Below are positions 34,717 through 46,517 of a stretch of 64,000 nt of DNA, in pieces (the stretch's first letter is position 1; every line of letters starts with the position of its first letter). Below the pieces are notes generated by a model, which ran no database searches, was not told where the DNA came from, and worked only from the letters and a program-made list of their open reading frames with translations. The position numbers and the translations under genes were made by a program. Location of the stretch: positions 44,217,001-44,281,000 of the forward strand of contig CP142451.1 of NCBI GenBank assembly GCA_038049695.1, written 5' to 3'. Source of the stretch: Cinnamomum chago (taxonomy: Eukaryota > Streptophyta > Magnoliopsida > Laurales > Lauraceae).

Positions 34717-37281
34717 TGTCACGACCCCGGACCGGGAATCCGGGATCAGGACAGTGGTTGTAGTTGGTGAGGTGTACCCTATCGAACTGGTCCGGGATCG
34801 GGACATATTTGATGATGATTATGATTGGTTGTGTGTGGGGTGATGTGTTAAGTGAAGTGTCGCATTTATTTAATTTCCCACATGTGTCCGCGGTGAGGAT
34901 ATCACAACCATATAAGAACATTTCTTTTAAGTGCGGAAGTGTGTAGCAAATCAAATATTCAAACCATCTCTACTCATAAAGACAATAACACAAGTAAAAT
35001 ACTATATCAGAATGAGCAATGATCATTAGCATGTTTCCCAAAGGTAAGATAAAGTTTATACAAAAGATCATTTAATTACATTCCCAAAAATAGAGGCTAA
35101 CAAAGGCCAATATAAACAAAACAATAACCCAAAAGAATGGTTAAATGTTCCCAAAATATCACATCTCTCGTAGCAACCAAATGTCTAAATGACATCATCA
35201 GCATGCCACTCAACTAAGCACTGCGGTTCACCGACCGCCTCCTCTGGCTCCTCCTCAAGGTAACCGGCAACGGGACCTGAGTACCAAAGAGTGGGTCAAA
35301 CACGACGTTTTGGCAAATGAGTAAAATACAATGACAATAAAATAATAAATGAATTTACCTTGAAAGCATTTAAAACTTGTTTAAATAACAGTTTCTATAA
35401 ACGATATAAAACATTTATTCAAATACAAGTGTCCATTGTAAAACATATAAAGGTAACCAAGGAAACGGGGAAACAAGCAAGATGGCAACCACACAAAGTT
35501 AAGTCCTCTATCACTAAAGTGACAAAGCAATAATTAGACACTGATCTCAGTCACCCGAGGTGAGGAGAAACAGTGGATCTTATAAATACATATACATATA
35601 CTATACATGACCACGGTAGCGAGCCGGGCATCAGGAACCACAGTAGCAATCTACGGCATTGGGACAAGACCACGGTAATAACCGGGTAGCGGGATCCAAA
35701 CTGCAGCTGGCGGGACAAGAGAGGGATCTCCAAGTCGGTGGATCAGACCAACAGGGTTATCCATGCTTAGTGGTGCCGACTCATAGGTCAAATAACAAGA
35801 TTAAAACATGTATGAAATACATCAAGTGCAAGTACATAAATAAACGTGAAGGGGTGCTCAAAGGCACAACTGTCATATCAATTCGAACTTGCTTATCGGG
35901 CTAGCAAGATGCTACATTTGCAATTTTGACATTTTCGAGAAAGAAGTTCGGGAAATAGTAAAATACAAATGAACTTTCAAAATCTCAAGACAAGTACCGG
36001 GGGTTCAAGATTCGTTTAAGGTGAATAGGGGTCCCATATGTCGATTTAATGACCACTTGGTACTCTTTGAGTTTGGGGACAGTCTGAGCTCCTTATACAC
36101 CTTAGGATATTTACAACTTCAAATGAAATCTTCGTGACGTGGTTTCTTTCTCAAACGGATGTCAAATCATATGAACGGTTCTTCTCAATATAATGGAGTT
36201 CCCAACAGACCTCTCACAAATATATAAACATTTTATTTATGCTCCCAAAACAGTCCCAGGTGAATAGTATCCATCGCTCGAGCGGACTGGGGGTTCGCTC
36301 GAGCGGTTAGCTCTCTGGAATGGTTGTTTGGGTGGGTTTGCTCGAACGAAGTTGAGGTCGCTCGAGCAAACTCATCCAAGCCAAAGATCCAAGCTATGAA
36401 CAAAATCCCCAAAACAAAACCCCAAAAGAGTCAAAACATGGAATAGAAGGAGAGAACCCACAATAAAGGAGATGGAGCTTCTCTAGGACTAGAAGAATAC
36501 AAATCTAAAAGATGGAGATGATCACTTACTTGTAAGGTCCTCTAATGGCAAGAGTAAGCTCAATGAAGATCTTGGAATGGGAGGTTTTCCCTCAAAATGA
36601 CATCAATGGGTAGCCTTCAAGATGAGGAAGAGAATGGTGAAGTCCATTTTGATGTTGGTGCAAGTTTGGTAGGAGATTGAGATGAAGAGAGCAAGAAGAA
36701 GAGAAAAGTTGCAAGAAAACCCTAGGTTAAAGCTTGTGCTAGAAAAGGAAAATGAAAGATGGGTTCTCCTTATATAAGCAATGGGAATGGATCCCACCAC
36801 TTAAGAAACTCTTTGGGCTGAAATCATGTCTTTCGAGATCTCGAATGAATTCGACGAAGAAGGAAGAAATGATCGCCGAAATATATAGTTTCCAAAAAGT
36901 GTATGTTTCGCGGGTTTCGGGGATACCAAGTTTTGGGTACAGATTTAGTGTAAAAAGACTGTTTTGCCCTCAAGGCTAGGAAATCGGGTTCCGGGATCTC
37001 GAACGGGGACGGGATCGACATGAAAGTTGTCGGGATAAACGAGGCAAATGAAACAGGATTAAAACAATGAATATTAGAATCTCCGATAAATCCCCAAGCA
37101 CATGCAAGGCCATAAAAAGGAACCCCTAAAGGGTCCCACTAATCACAAAGCAATGAAAATTCCCCAAAACTATATCAAAAGTTATTCCAAATTCAACTTA
37201 GTCAAAGACTACTAATCACGCTTAAGACTAACACACGACTTAATTAACACTAATCGGGTTCACTTAGGTCGGAGTCTTACA
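34717..37281 (-). mobile_element. GA2 3' LTR (2.6 kb), TSD GATAC/GTTAC
   Basis: TGTCACGACC...CTTACA; the outer flank GATAC (34712-34716) corresponds to GTTAC (52686-52690) at the far end of GA2, one mismatch. TATA at about 36769-36776 (minus). Only a short CTCGAGCG island remains (36275-36370); relative to the other GA2 LTR about 0.6 kb is missing after it, between short TCCA matches. The 29-codon frame lies at 35185-35274. Confidence 0.9.
35185..35274 (-). CDS. Conserved 29-codon frame in GA2 LTR
   Basis: Minus-strand copy of the conserved acidic frame: acceptor-like CAG complementary to 35277-35279, 29 codons, stop at 35185-35187. EEE, EEA, EP, EW and DDVI are kept. Confidence 0.5.
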   Translation of the reverse strand, partial: PVAGYLEEEPEEAVGEPQCLVEWHADDVI

Positions 37282-37776
37282 TCCTCCACTCCTTAGGGCA
37301 TTTGGTCCTCCAAATGAAATATAAAACTCACCTCTGGTAGTAGATGTGGATACTTCTTCCGCACTTGATCTCGTAGTTCCCACATTGCCTCTTTCGGTCC
37401 ATGATTCTCCCAAAGTACTTTTACCCAATGAATAGTTTGTGTCCTCAACTCTTGTTCTTTCGTATCAATGATCTGAATGGACTTCTCAACATAGGTAGCA
37501 TCTTCTCTAATTTTCAAAGGCTAATGTCGGAGTACATGCAAAGGGTCGGGGACGTACTTCTTCGACATAGACACATGGAAGACGTTGTGTACGCCGGATA
37601 GCTCAGGTGGTAATGCTAATCTATAACCCACAACACCGATCTTACTCACAATGTCGTATGGTCTAATGTATCTCCGTGATAACTTGCCCTTCTGTCCAAA
37701 TCTCAAAGTTCCTCTCGTAGGTGACAGTTTCGAGAAAACCTTGTCTCCTTCTTGGAACTGGAAATCCCTTCGGTGA
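37282..37776 (-). pseudogene. GA2 pol end: chromodomain and integrase tail
   Basis: Minus-strand chromodomain (VKVLWENH, WELRDQV) ending just before the polypurine tract (complement of 37282-37294), preceded by GQKGKLSRRYI and SGVHNVFHVSM. An internal stop lies near 37521. The GA solo LTR interrupts it at 37777. Confidence 0.9.
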
Positions 37777-39112
37777 TGTAAGACCTCGACCCGAGTGAAC
37801 CCGATTAGTGCTAATTAAGTTGCGTGTTAGTTCTAATCTTGATTAGTGATTTTGGCTAAGTTGGGTTTGGAATAGCTTTTGAATTAGTTTTGGGGAATTT
37901 TGATTGCTTTGTGTTAGTGGGGCCCTTTGGGGGTTTCTTTTTATGACCTTGCATGTGTTTGAAGATTTATCAGAGATTTTGCATTCATGGTTTTAATCCC
38001 GTTTTATTCGTATTGATAATCCCTACAACTTTCATGTTGATCCCGTCCCCGTTTGAGATCCCGAAACCCGATTTCATAGCCTCGAGGGCAAAACAGTCAT
38101 TGTGCACAAAATCTGTGCCCAAAACTTGATATTCCCGAAACCCGCGAAACATATACTTTTTGGAAACTAGATATTTCAACGATCACTTTTCCCTTCTTCG
38201 TCGAATTCATTAGAAGCCCCGAAAGCCATGATTTCAGCCCAATTAGATTGTTGGTGGTGGAGCCCACTCCCCACTTGTTTATAAGGAGACCCTTTCCCTT
38301 CCATTTCCTTTTTCCAGCACGAGAGAGTGAACCTAGGGTTTCCATTTGCTTTCTTCTTGCTCTAGCCTCCTATCACCAAATCCATCACCAAACTTGCAAC
38401 AATAGGAGATTTGAGGCCATTATCTTCTTCACCTCCTTGAGAGCTTTCTCTTGATAGTTTTGTGGGAAAAACCTCCCATTCCAAGATCTTCATTGAGCTT
38501 ACTATTGCCATTAGAGGACCTTGCAAGTAAGTAATCATTTTCTTCTTCTAGATTTGTGTTCTCCTAGCTTAAGGGAATATCCATCCTTGTTATTGAAGCT
38601 TCTTTCTTCTTATTCTTTGTTTTGACTCTTTAGGGTTTATTTTGGGATTTTCCTTGTAGCTTGGACCTTTGATTTGAAAGACTTGTTAGGGCTTGATTTA
38701 CTTGATTTGAAGACCCAAGGCAAGTGGATGATATGATCTTTTAAGAGCTTTCAATGTTTTTATGAGAAATGTGGTTGGTTTTATTGAATTTCACTCATGC
38801 CTATTTATTGTCTTGCTTTGAAATAAATGCTCATGAAGAGCCTTGTTAGTGCATTTATGGTCATAGAGAAGTGTTGGTTCATAGCATTTAATCCCCCTTG
38901 TTTTGTCTCAAATATACCTTATGTGAAATGGTTTCCTTCTTCCTTTCCTTGTATTGAATGTGTTATTGATGGAGGAGAATGGGATGGATGTTGTTGGAGA
39001 TTTGAGGTTGTTTGAATGGAGTTTTATACTCCTCATTTGGTGTATAAAAGTGGATAAAAAGTGGTTGTAGAAGGAAGAGTTATAGAGGAGCTGAACTGGT
39101 CCGGATTCAGTT

Positions 39113-39405
39113 TCTGGACAGTTCGCTCGAGCGAACATAACACTTCGCTCGAGCGACCTGTCCAGAAAAGGGTTCGGAGCATTCCAGTAGCTTGGCCGCT
39201 CGAGCGGACACCTTGGTCGCTCAAGCGGACATCCCAGAACCTGTTCCAGAGAGTTTGTCGTTCGAATGCATTTAAAACTTCGCTCGACCCAATGAGTTCG
39301 CTCAAGCGACCTCAACTTCGCTCGAGCGAACCCACCCAGACAACCATTCCAGAGAGCCACTCGCTCGAGCGAACTCTCCAGTCCGCTCGAGCGATGGGCC
39401 CCGTT
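39113..39405. repeat. CTCGAGCG palindrome island in GA solo LTR
   Basis: GTTCGCTCGAGCGAAC at 39121-39136 is a perfect 16-bp palindrome, followed by about nine further CGCTCGAGCG-like words with TTCCAGAGA-type spacers. Confidence 0.85.
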
Positions 39406-40402
39406 GGGCAGGGCTATGTTGGGACAATGATGAACTATTTTAACGGTTTGGGACTATTCATTGGGAACCTCTCTATGTCAAGGAGATTTACTAAGTAATG
39501 TATGAGGCCATTTGAGAAAGAAACCATATCACGAAGATTTCATTCGAAGTTTTTGAAACTTCAAAGTGTATAAGGAGCCCGGAATGTCCCCAAACTCAAA
39601 GAGTACCAAATTGTTATTAGATCGACATACGGGTCCCTATTCACTTCAAATAAACCCTGAACCCAATACTTTACCCGAGATGCCAATTGTTTATTGTACT
39701 TTATCAATCCCAAGATTTATACTACATGCCCTGTTTTCCCGAAAGCATGGAATTACACTTGATATAGCTACTTGTCTTGAAGTGCATTGCACCACATGAA
39801 ATGACAGTGTGCCCTTGAGCACCCCCATCCTGCCCGGTTAATTATTTGTACTTGATTTACTTGCATATGTCTCGATTGTGATTTGACCTATGAGTCGGCA
39901 CCACTAAGCTTGGATAACCCTGTTGGTTTGATCCACCGACTTGGAGATCCCCCTCTTATCCCGCCAGCTGCAGTTTGGATCCCACTACCCGATTATTACC
40001 GTGGTCTTGTCCCGATGCTGCAGATTGCTACTGTGGTCCCCGATGCCCGGCTCGCTACCGTGGTCATGTATAGTATAGTATATGTATATGTATCTATGAG
40101 ATCCACTGTTTCTCCTCACCTCGAGTGACTGAGATCAGTGCCTAGTTATTGCTCTATCACTTTAGTGATAGAGGACTTAGCTTCGTGTGGTTGCCATCTT
40201 GATTGTTTCCCGCCCCCTTGGTTACCTTTACATGTTTTATGATGCATACTCGTATTTTGAATAAATGTTTTACCTTGTTGAGAGAAATTGTCATTTAAAC
40301 AGGTTCAAATGTTTTGGAGGTAAATTCATGTATTTTCATATTGTCATTGTGTTTTACCATTTGCCAAACCGTCGTGTTTGATCTACTCTTTGGTACTCAG
40401 GT

Positions 40403-40492
40403 CCCGTTGTTGGTTATCCCGAGGAGGAGCACGAGGAGGCGGTCGTAGAACCGCAACAGTTAGTTGAGTGGCGTGCTGATGACGTCATGTAG
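40403..40492 (+). CDS. Conserved 29-codon frame in GA solo LTR
   Basis: Same acidic frame as in GA1 after ACTCAG|GT, with a TAG stop. Silent differences from GA1 at residues 18, 21 and 27; replacements at 15, 24 and 29. TGACGTCA, a bZIP-type palindrome, lies inside the last codons. Confidence 0.5.
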   Translation, partial: PVVGYPEEEHEEAVVEPQQLVEWRADDVM

Positions 40493-40901
40493 ATGTTTGG
40501 TTGCTATGAGAGACCTTATATGTTTTGGGAACTATTTAACCATTCTTTGGATTGGTATTTTGGTGATATTGGCCTTGTGGGCCTCTAATTTTGGGAAATG
40601 TAATTAAATGATATTTCTATAAACTTTAACTTACTTTGGGTAACATGCTAATGATCATTGCTCATTCTGATACGGTTTACACTTATGCAATTATCTTTAT
40701 CAATTGAGGTGGATTGAATATTTGATTTGCTACACGCTTCCGCACTTAAATAGAAATGTTCATGTATGATTGTGATATCCTCACCGCGGACACCTGTGGG
40801 AAATTAAATAAATGTATGTTATTATGAAACCGATGTGGATCATCATTTAGTCCCGGTCCCGGATTAGTCCTTCGGGCCCGGTCCGGGGTAGCGACAGGTG
40901 A

Positions 40902-41942
40902 GAATCTGCATAACTTTTCTGTCTACTCCGGACTACTTTCAGACGTTCTTGAATTAGCTTGACCTTGTCGCTGGTCTCACTCACTATGGTTGGTCCATGG
41001 AAACTGTGAGTTCCGACCTCTTCCCAGCACACAGGTGTCCTACACCTTCTGCCATACAAAGCCTCAAAAGGCGTCATCCCAATGCTCGAGTGGTAGCTAT
41101 TGTCATAGGTAAACTCACACAACGGTAGAGTCTCGTCCCATTGAGTCTTGAAATCTAACACACAAGCATGGAGCATATCTTCAAGAGTCTGAATTGTTCT
41201 CTCTGACTGGCTATCCGTTTGAGGGTGATAAGCCGTGCTGAACTATAGTTTCGTACCCATAGACTTATGCAATGTCTTCCAAAATCTCGAGACTAATCTA
41301 CTGTCTTTGTCAGATGTTATAGAAACTGGTTGTCCATGTCGACTGACAATCTCGTTGACAAACAACTCTGCCAAAAGGTAGCATGTACATCTTCTTCCCT
41401 GTCCTCATAGGAATGAAATGAGCTAACTTGGTAAGGCGGTCTACAATGACCCATATCGCATCGTTACCTCTGCTGGTCCTCGGTAGTCCCGAAATAAAAT
41501 CCTTGGTAATATGCTCTCATTTCCATTCCGGGATCTCTAACGGCTGTAACAATCCTAGAGGCCTCTGATGTTCTGCCTTAATCAACTGGCAAGTTATGCA
41601 ACGAGAGACAAATGTTGCAATCTCTCTCTCTCTTCATGTTGTTCCCCCAAAATCTACCCTTCAAATTCTGATACATCTTTGTGCTGCCTGGATGCATAGA
41701 GTACTTCGTGCTGTGAGCCTCGGTCATGATGTCATTTCTCAAATCTTCAATATTGGGTACACACAGATGGTCACTGTAGTACAAGACTCCATCAACAATA
41801 CGGAAGTCAGGACGTTCTGTTGTGTGCTCTGAAATCTTGGCCAACTCTGGATCTTGCAACTGACTATCCTTGATCTTCTGAATGAAAGAAGGCTCTGACA
41901 CTGTCATGTTAGCTAACACTGTCATGTTAGCTAACAAAACAC
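40902..41942 (-). pseudogene. GA2 integrase, reverse strand
   Basis: Minus strand: HPGSTKMYQNLKGRFW near 41680, the CHNLP zinc-finger region near 41590, MDF-like region near 41500, QSERTIQ near 41205 and FEALYGRRCRTPVCWEEVG near 41040. Several frameshifts and stops. An 18-bp tandem duplication at 41900-41935 repeats six residues (LANMTV) next to the S2 insertion. Confidence 0.9.
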
Positions 41943-43805
41943 TATTAGGAATTTTGTAGATTGCAATTTGATGGATGCATTATCATATTAGCATCATTTG
42001 AATTTACACACTTGCATTGATTTAGAAAATCTTGAAATCTTGATTTTCACATGCATTGGTTTTAAGTCTTTTAGAAATCATGTTTTATGCATGTTTTGTT
42101 TTTATACTTGGATGCAATTCATTTGTTTTAGAAAAGAGCTTTTGAAATCAAGCAAGCCATTGGATTTAAAGTTTCAAATCATTTTAGGCTTTTTGTGTTT
42201 CATGTTTTTAAACATCATAGTTTGATTTAAAACATGTTCCAAGCTTGATTTAATGGCCCAAAAATCCCCTCCAAGAAAAACCTTCAAATATGTTTTTTTG
42301 GGGGAATTTTGGTCCCAGTGGGTCGACCTGCAGTGTGGCCGGTCGACCGGCCCCCTGCAGGTCGACTGGGAAAGAGCCGTTAGCCCTTCTGTCAAACGGT
42401 CTGTTTTTTTACCGTTGTGTGTACCAGGTTGACCCAGGGACTAGCCGTTGGGCTGTTTTGGCTATAAATATTAGTTCATTCCTTTGCCAAAAGTTGGGAA
42501 TTTTTAGACCTTCCATGAGAGGTTTTGAGGCAAATCAAAGGGAAATGAACTAAGGGATGAAAGGGGTCATTAGGAAAGCTAAAGCTTGGATTAATGAGTT
42601 AAATCACCAAGTAAGCTCTACTTTCCTTAATCATATGTTTTCATGCTTTGCTTATTTATTGGTAAATCTTTTGTAGCATGATAAACTATGACTTGTTGTG
42701 TCCTTAACATGTTTTATGTTTTGAATTGATCTATTGTTTTGGATGCATCACCATTTGATTCAATCCAAGTAGTACTTTATTTGGTAAATCTAAGTAGATC
42801 ATGTTAATGAAAGAATCTTTGAAATCATATGTAACATGATTCATATACTTGGTTGAATCTTTGGTTGTTGTTTTTCATCATAAGAAAATCTCTTTCAAAA
42901 CTATCTTATGTTTTGGATTCAACAACTTCTCAAATCATATGTTCTTTTGTTTTAAAAGTTTCACAACTTGCCTTACTTTAATAGGTATATCATTTTCAAG
43001 TTGTATTTATAATTACATATGATTTGTCCCCTAATTTCAATCAAATCTATTTTTATGTTTTATGAGCAACATTGTTGATTTGATTGACATCCCTATGTAT
43101 CACATGTTTAGAGCTAATTAATTTCATACAACTTGTGAATCTTTGATATCATTAACAAGTTGTTACTTTTAACATGTGACTTGCATTCTTTCCTCAATCA
43201 TAAATGTTTTTATGAGCTAAAACTTTCAAAAGCCTTAGGCATACATTTATGAGCCTTCATTTTCAAAATGATTGAGGACATCACACACACACATCATGAG
43301 CATACATCTTTGCATTCATTGAGTGTTTGTGTGAGTTAGATTTTCATTTTCATATCCGCCTATTTTAGAGGCAAATGTAATGAGCTAAATTGAATCTCCA
43401 TCAAGTGTATTATAGACACTAATTAGAGAGATAACCAACCATTGGTTGGAGAGGTTATTGCTTAGCCTAAGAAAAGCATAATGTAGAGGTTATTGCTTAG
43501 CCTTGAAAAGAATATTGTAAAGGTTATTGCTTAGCCTATTGAAAAGCATAAATAATGGAAATCCGGTGGGGTGATTGGATCACAAGCCGGTAGTGGATGT
43601 AGGCATTGAGGCCGAACCACTATAAATCATTGTGTGATGGTGATTGCTTTGTGGTGATTGTTTTTATTATGCTTCCGCATTTTGTTTGATAATCATCACT
43701 TGTGACTAGTTTGATTTAAAGAAGTTAAAATTGGTCATAAATGAAGCTCACCCTATTCAACCCCCCCCCCCCCCCCTCTCTATGGTTCTGATCCCCGGAC
43801 TATCA
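41943..43805 (+). mobile_element. S2, solo LTR inside GA2 pol, TSD AACAC
   Basis: TATTAGG...CTATCA (first G mutated), 1,863 bp, with AACAC at 41938-41942 and 43806-43810. GGTCGACC words at 42321, 42341 and 42360; three minisatellite units at 43451-43553; a C-tract near 43761-43777. Confidence 0.9.
42377..42470 (+). promoter_or_regulatory. S2 promoter: AACGG cores and TATA box
   Basis: CCGTT at 42377, AACGG at 42395, CCGTT at 42412 and 42445; TAGCCGTTGGG at 42442-42452 is a full reverse match to the MSA consensus. TATAAATA at 42463-42470. Confidence 0.55.
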
Positions 43806-43810
43806 AACAC

Positions 43811-44388
43811 CCTTCCTCAGTGGCTGTAGATCTATACTCAACTCCTCAAATTGTTCCAAAATACAAGTGCTACTTAGATTTGCCATACCTACTGATTTTC
43901 TGCTCAAGGCATCGGCAACTACATTAGCTTTCCCAGGGTGGTACTTGATTGGAAAATCATAATCCTTGATATATTCCATCCATCTTCTCTGCCTCATATT
44001 CAATTCCTTCTGAGAAAAGAAATACTACAAGCTGCAGTGGTCGGAGTGGACTTCGAACTTCTCTCCATAGAGGTAATGTCTCCACATTTTCAATGCGAAA
44101 ACAACCGTTGCTAACTCAAGGTCATGGGTGGCATAGTTCTTCTCGTGATCTTTCAACTGTCGGGATCCATATGCAACAACCTTTCCCGCTTGTATCAACA
44201 CACAACCAAGTCCAACATTCGAAGCATCGGTAAAAATGGTGAAACCGCCGCTTCCGGATGGCAAAGTAAGGACTGGTGCTATAGTCAATCTCTTCTTCAG
44301 CTCTTGGAAACTAACTTCACACTGATCTGTTCACACATAAGGCACATTCTTCCTTGTCAACTTCGTCAAAGGTGACGCAATCGACGAG
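43811..44388 (-). pseudogene. GA2 RNase H and end of reverse transcriptase
   Basis: Minus strand: [10 protein letters not shown] near 43900, [16 protein letters not shown] near 44060, FTDASN near 44220 and [12 protein letters not shown] near 44365. It ends abruptly at 44388, where GA3 LTR sequence begins. The RT core, protease and gag of GA2 are deleted. Confidence 0.9.
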
Positions 44389-46517
44389 TAATTCAATGTC
44401 GTGCAATGCACCTCAAGACAAGTAACTATTATAAGTGTAATTCAATGTTTTCAGGAAAACAAGTCATGTAGTATAAATCTCGGGATCGATAAGGTACAAT
44501 AAACAATTGAAATCTCGGGTTATGAATTGGGTTCAAGATTTATTTGAAGTGAATAGGGATCCCGTATGTCGATCTAATAATAATTCAGTACTCTTTGAGT
44601 TTGGGGACATTCTGGGCTCCTTACACACTTTGAATTTTCAAAACTTCGAATGACATCTTCGTGATATGGTTTCTTTCTCGGATAGCCTCATACAATGCCT
44701 AGTGATTCTCCTTTGACTGACAAAGCTCAGCGCTCGAGCGAACCGGACTCGAGCGAGGAGCTCTCAGGAATGGTTGTCTGGGTAATTTCGGTTACCTTGC
44801 GGTCAGATGGCAGTTAGCCGCCGTTGGATTCGGCGGTTAGCCCCTGGCTGACCGCGGTTGGCCTGACAGAAAGACAGGTTACTGGAATTGAAACCGGAAT
44901 GGTTCGGTTGTCTGGCGGTTAGCTGCCAATATGTTCAGCGGTTAGCCAGTGTGAGGCTGACCGTGTTTTCAGGAGAAAAATGTTGCTCTCTGGAAAAGCC
45001 ACCGAATGGGTCGGTTGGCTGGCGGTTAGCCGCTCGCTAACCGTGAGGCTGACCGTGCTTTCAGGAGGAAAATGTTGCTCTCTGGAAAAGTAACCGCAAC
45101 TGTTCGGCTAACTGGCAGTTAGCCGCCAGTCACCAGACGACTAAACGACAGGTGACCGCTGGCTGACCGCCAGGTGCGGGGAAACACCCACTGTGTTCAG
45201 ATTTGAGCCATTTCCTCCTCAAAACCACTCTCCACTCTTCCCATTCATTTCCTGCAATAAAATGAGCTAAAAGCTCCTCCAATACATCTATCTACACTTC
45301 TCCAAAACCCCAATGTGTGTTCATACCATCACTTCCTCCATCAACATCCCATTCAATACCAAGAAAGAAAGAAACCATTTCACAATAGAGTGCATTTGGT
45401 ACAAACAAGAAGAAAATAAATGTCATTCACCAATACACTTATAAGTCATAAATGCACTACCAAACTCTATCATTAACATTTATTTCAAACCAATGCAATA
45501 AATAGGCATGAGTGGAAAACACCAAAATCATTGAAAGCTTATAAAAAAATCAAATCATCCACTTGCCCTAGGTCTTCTAATGAGCAAATCAAACTCTTAT
45601 ACTTTCCCAAGCCAAAGATTCAAGCCATGAACAAAATCCCCAAAACAAACAAACCCTAAAATGGTCAAACGATGAAATAGAAAGGGAAACCTTACAATAA
45701 TGAAGATGAAGCTTCTCTAAGGCTAGAAGAATACAAATCTAGAAGAAGGGAATGATTACTTACTTGTAAGGTCCTCTAATGGCAAGAATAAGCTCTATGA
45801 AGATCTTGGAATGGAGGGTTTTCTTCACAAATGGTATCAATAGAGAGCCATGGTGATGAGGAAGAAGATGATGATCTCCATTTTGATGTTGGTGCAAGAT
45901 TAGTAGGAGATTGAGATGGAAAGAGAAAGAAGAAGAAAAGTTGACAAACAAACCCTAGACTCACTTTTTGTGCTGGAAAAGGGAAAATGAGGAAGATAGG
46001 TCTCCTTATATAAGCAAATGGAGATGGGTCCCACTACTTAAGACACTCAAGGGCTGAAATCTTGGCTTTCGGGGCTTCTGATGAATTTGACGAAGAAGAG
46101 AAAAGTAATCGTAAAAATATCTAGTTTCCAAAAAGTATATGTTTCGCGGGTTTCGGAAATATCAAGTTTTGGGTACAGATTTTTGTGTGCAATGACTGTT
46201 TTGCCCTCAAGGCTATGAAATCGGGTTTCGGGATCTCGAACGAGGGCGGGATCAACATGAAAGTTGTAGGGATTAACAATACAATAAAACGGGATAAAAA
46301 CAATGAATGCAAAAATCTCTTATAAATCCTCAAGCGCATGCAAGGTCATAAAGAAGGAACCCCCAAAGGGCCCGACTAATCACAAGCAATCAAAATTCCC
46401 CAAAACTATATCAAAAGTTATTCCAAGCCCAACCTAACCAAAATCCACTAAACACGCTTAGAACTAAAACACAACTTAATCAATACTAATCGAGTTCACT
46501 TGGGTCAGGATCTTACA
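44389..46517 (-). mobile_element. GA3 3' LTR (partial)
   Basis: Minus-strand GA LTR ending CTTACA at 46517 beside the GA3 polypurine tract; its left (downstream) part is deleted. It carries a chimeric island (44730-45180), a full evening element AAAATATCT at 46114-46122 and a TATA box at about 46006-46013. The first 11 bases are filler copied from 44438-44448. Confidence 0.85.
44730..45180. repeat. Chimeric palindrome island in GA3 LTR
   Basis: Begins with CGCTCGAGCGAACC and CTCGAGCGAG (44730-44760), then GGCGGTTAGCCGCC-like words up to 45180. Same two-class order as in GA1 when read in the LTR direction. Confidence 0.78.

Larger units (their letters stand above)
37777..40896 (+). mobile_element. 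GA solo LTR (3.1 kb) in GA2 pol, TSD GGTGA
   Basis: TGTAAGACC...GCGACA flanked by GGTGA at 37772-37776 and 40897-40901; removing it rejoins the integrase frame. Same family as its host but opposite orientation. It has AGATATTT at 38169-38176, a donor-like GTAAGT near 38526, a CTCGAGCG island (39113-39405) and the 29-codon frame. Confidence 0.92.

Noticed and set aside
39033-39498. Long open frames across the CTCGAGCG island on both strands
   Set aside because: They arise because the repeated word lacks stop codons in several frames; no codon-level conservation.
39883-40128. Open frame of about 80 codons (LDNPVGLIHRLGDPPL...) conserved in GA and GB LTRs, also at 18302-18574 (-) and 50318-50584 (-)
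   Set aside because: The stretch is a GC-rich DNA repeat (ACCACGGTAGC-like units). Differences between copies change amino acids as often as not, and GA1 breaks the frame, so coding is not supported.
40471-40484. TGACGTCA bZIP site as a conserved LTR enhancer
   Set aside because: Perfect only in the GA solo LTR and GC1; other copies differ at silent codon positions of the 29-codon frame, which explains the pattern better.
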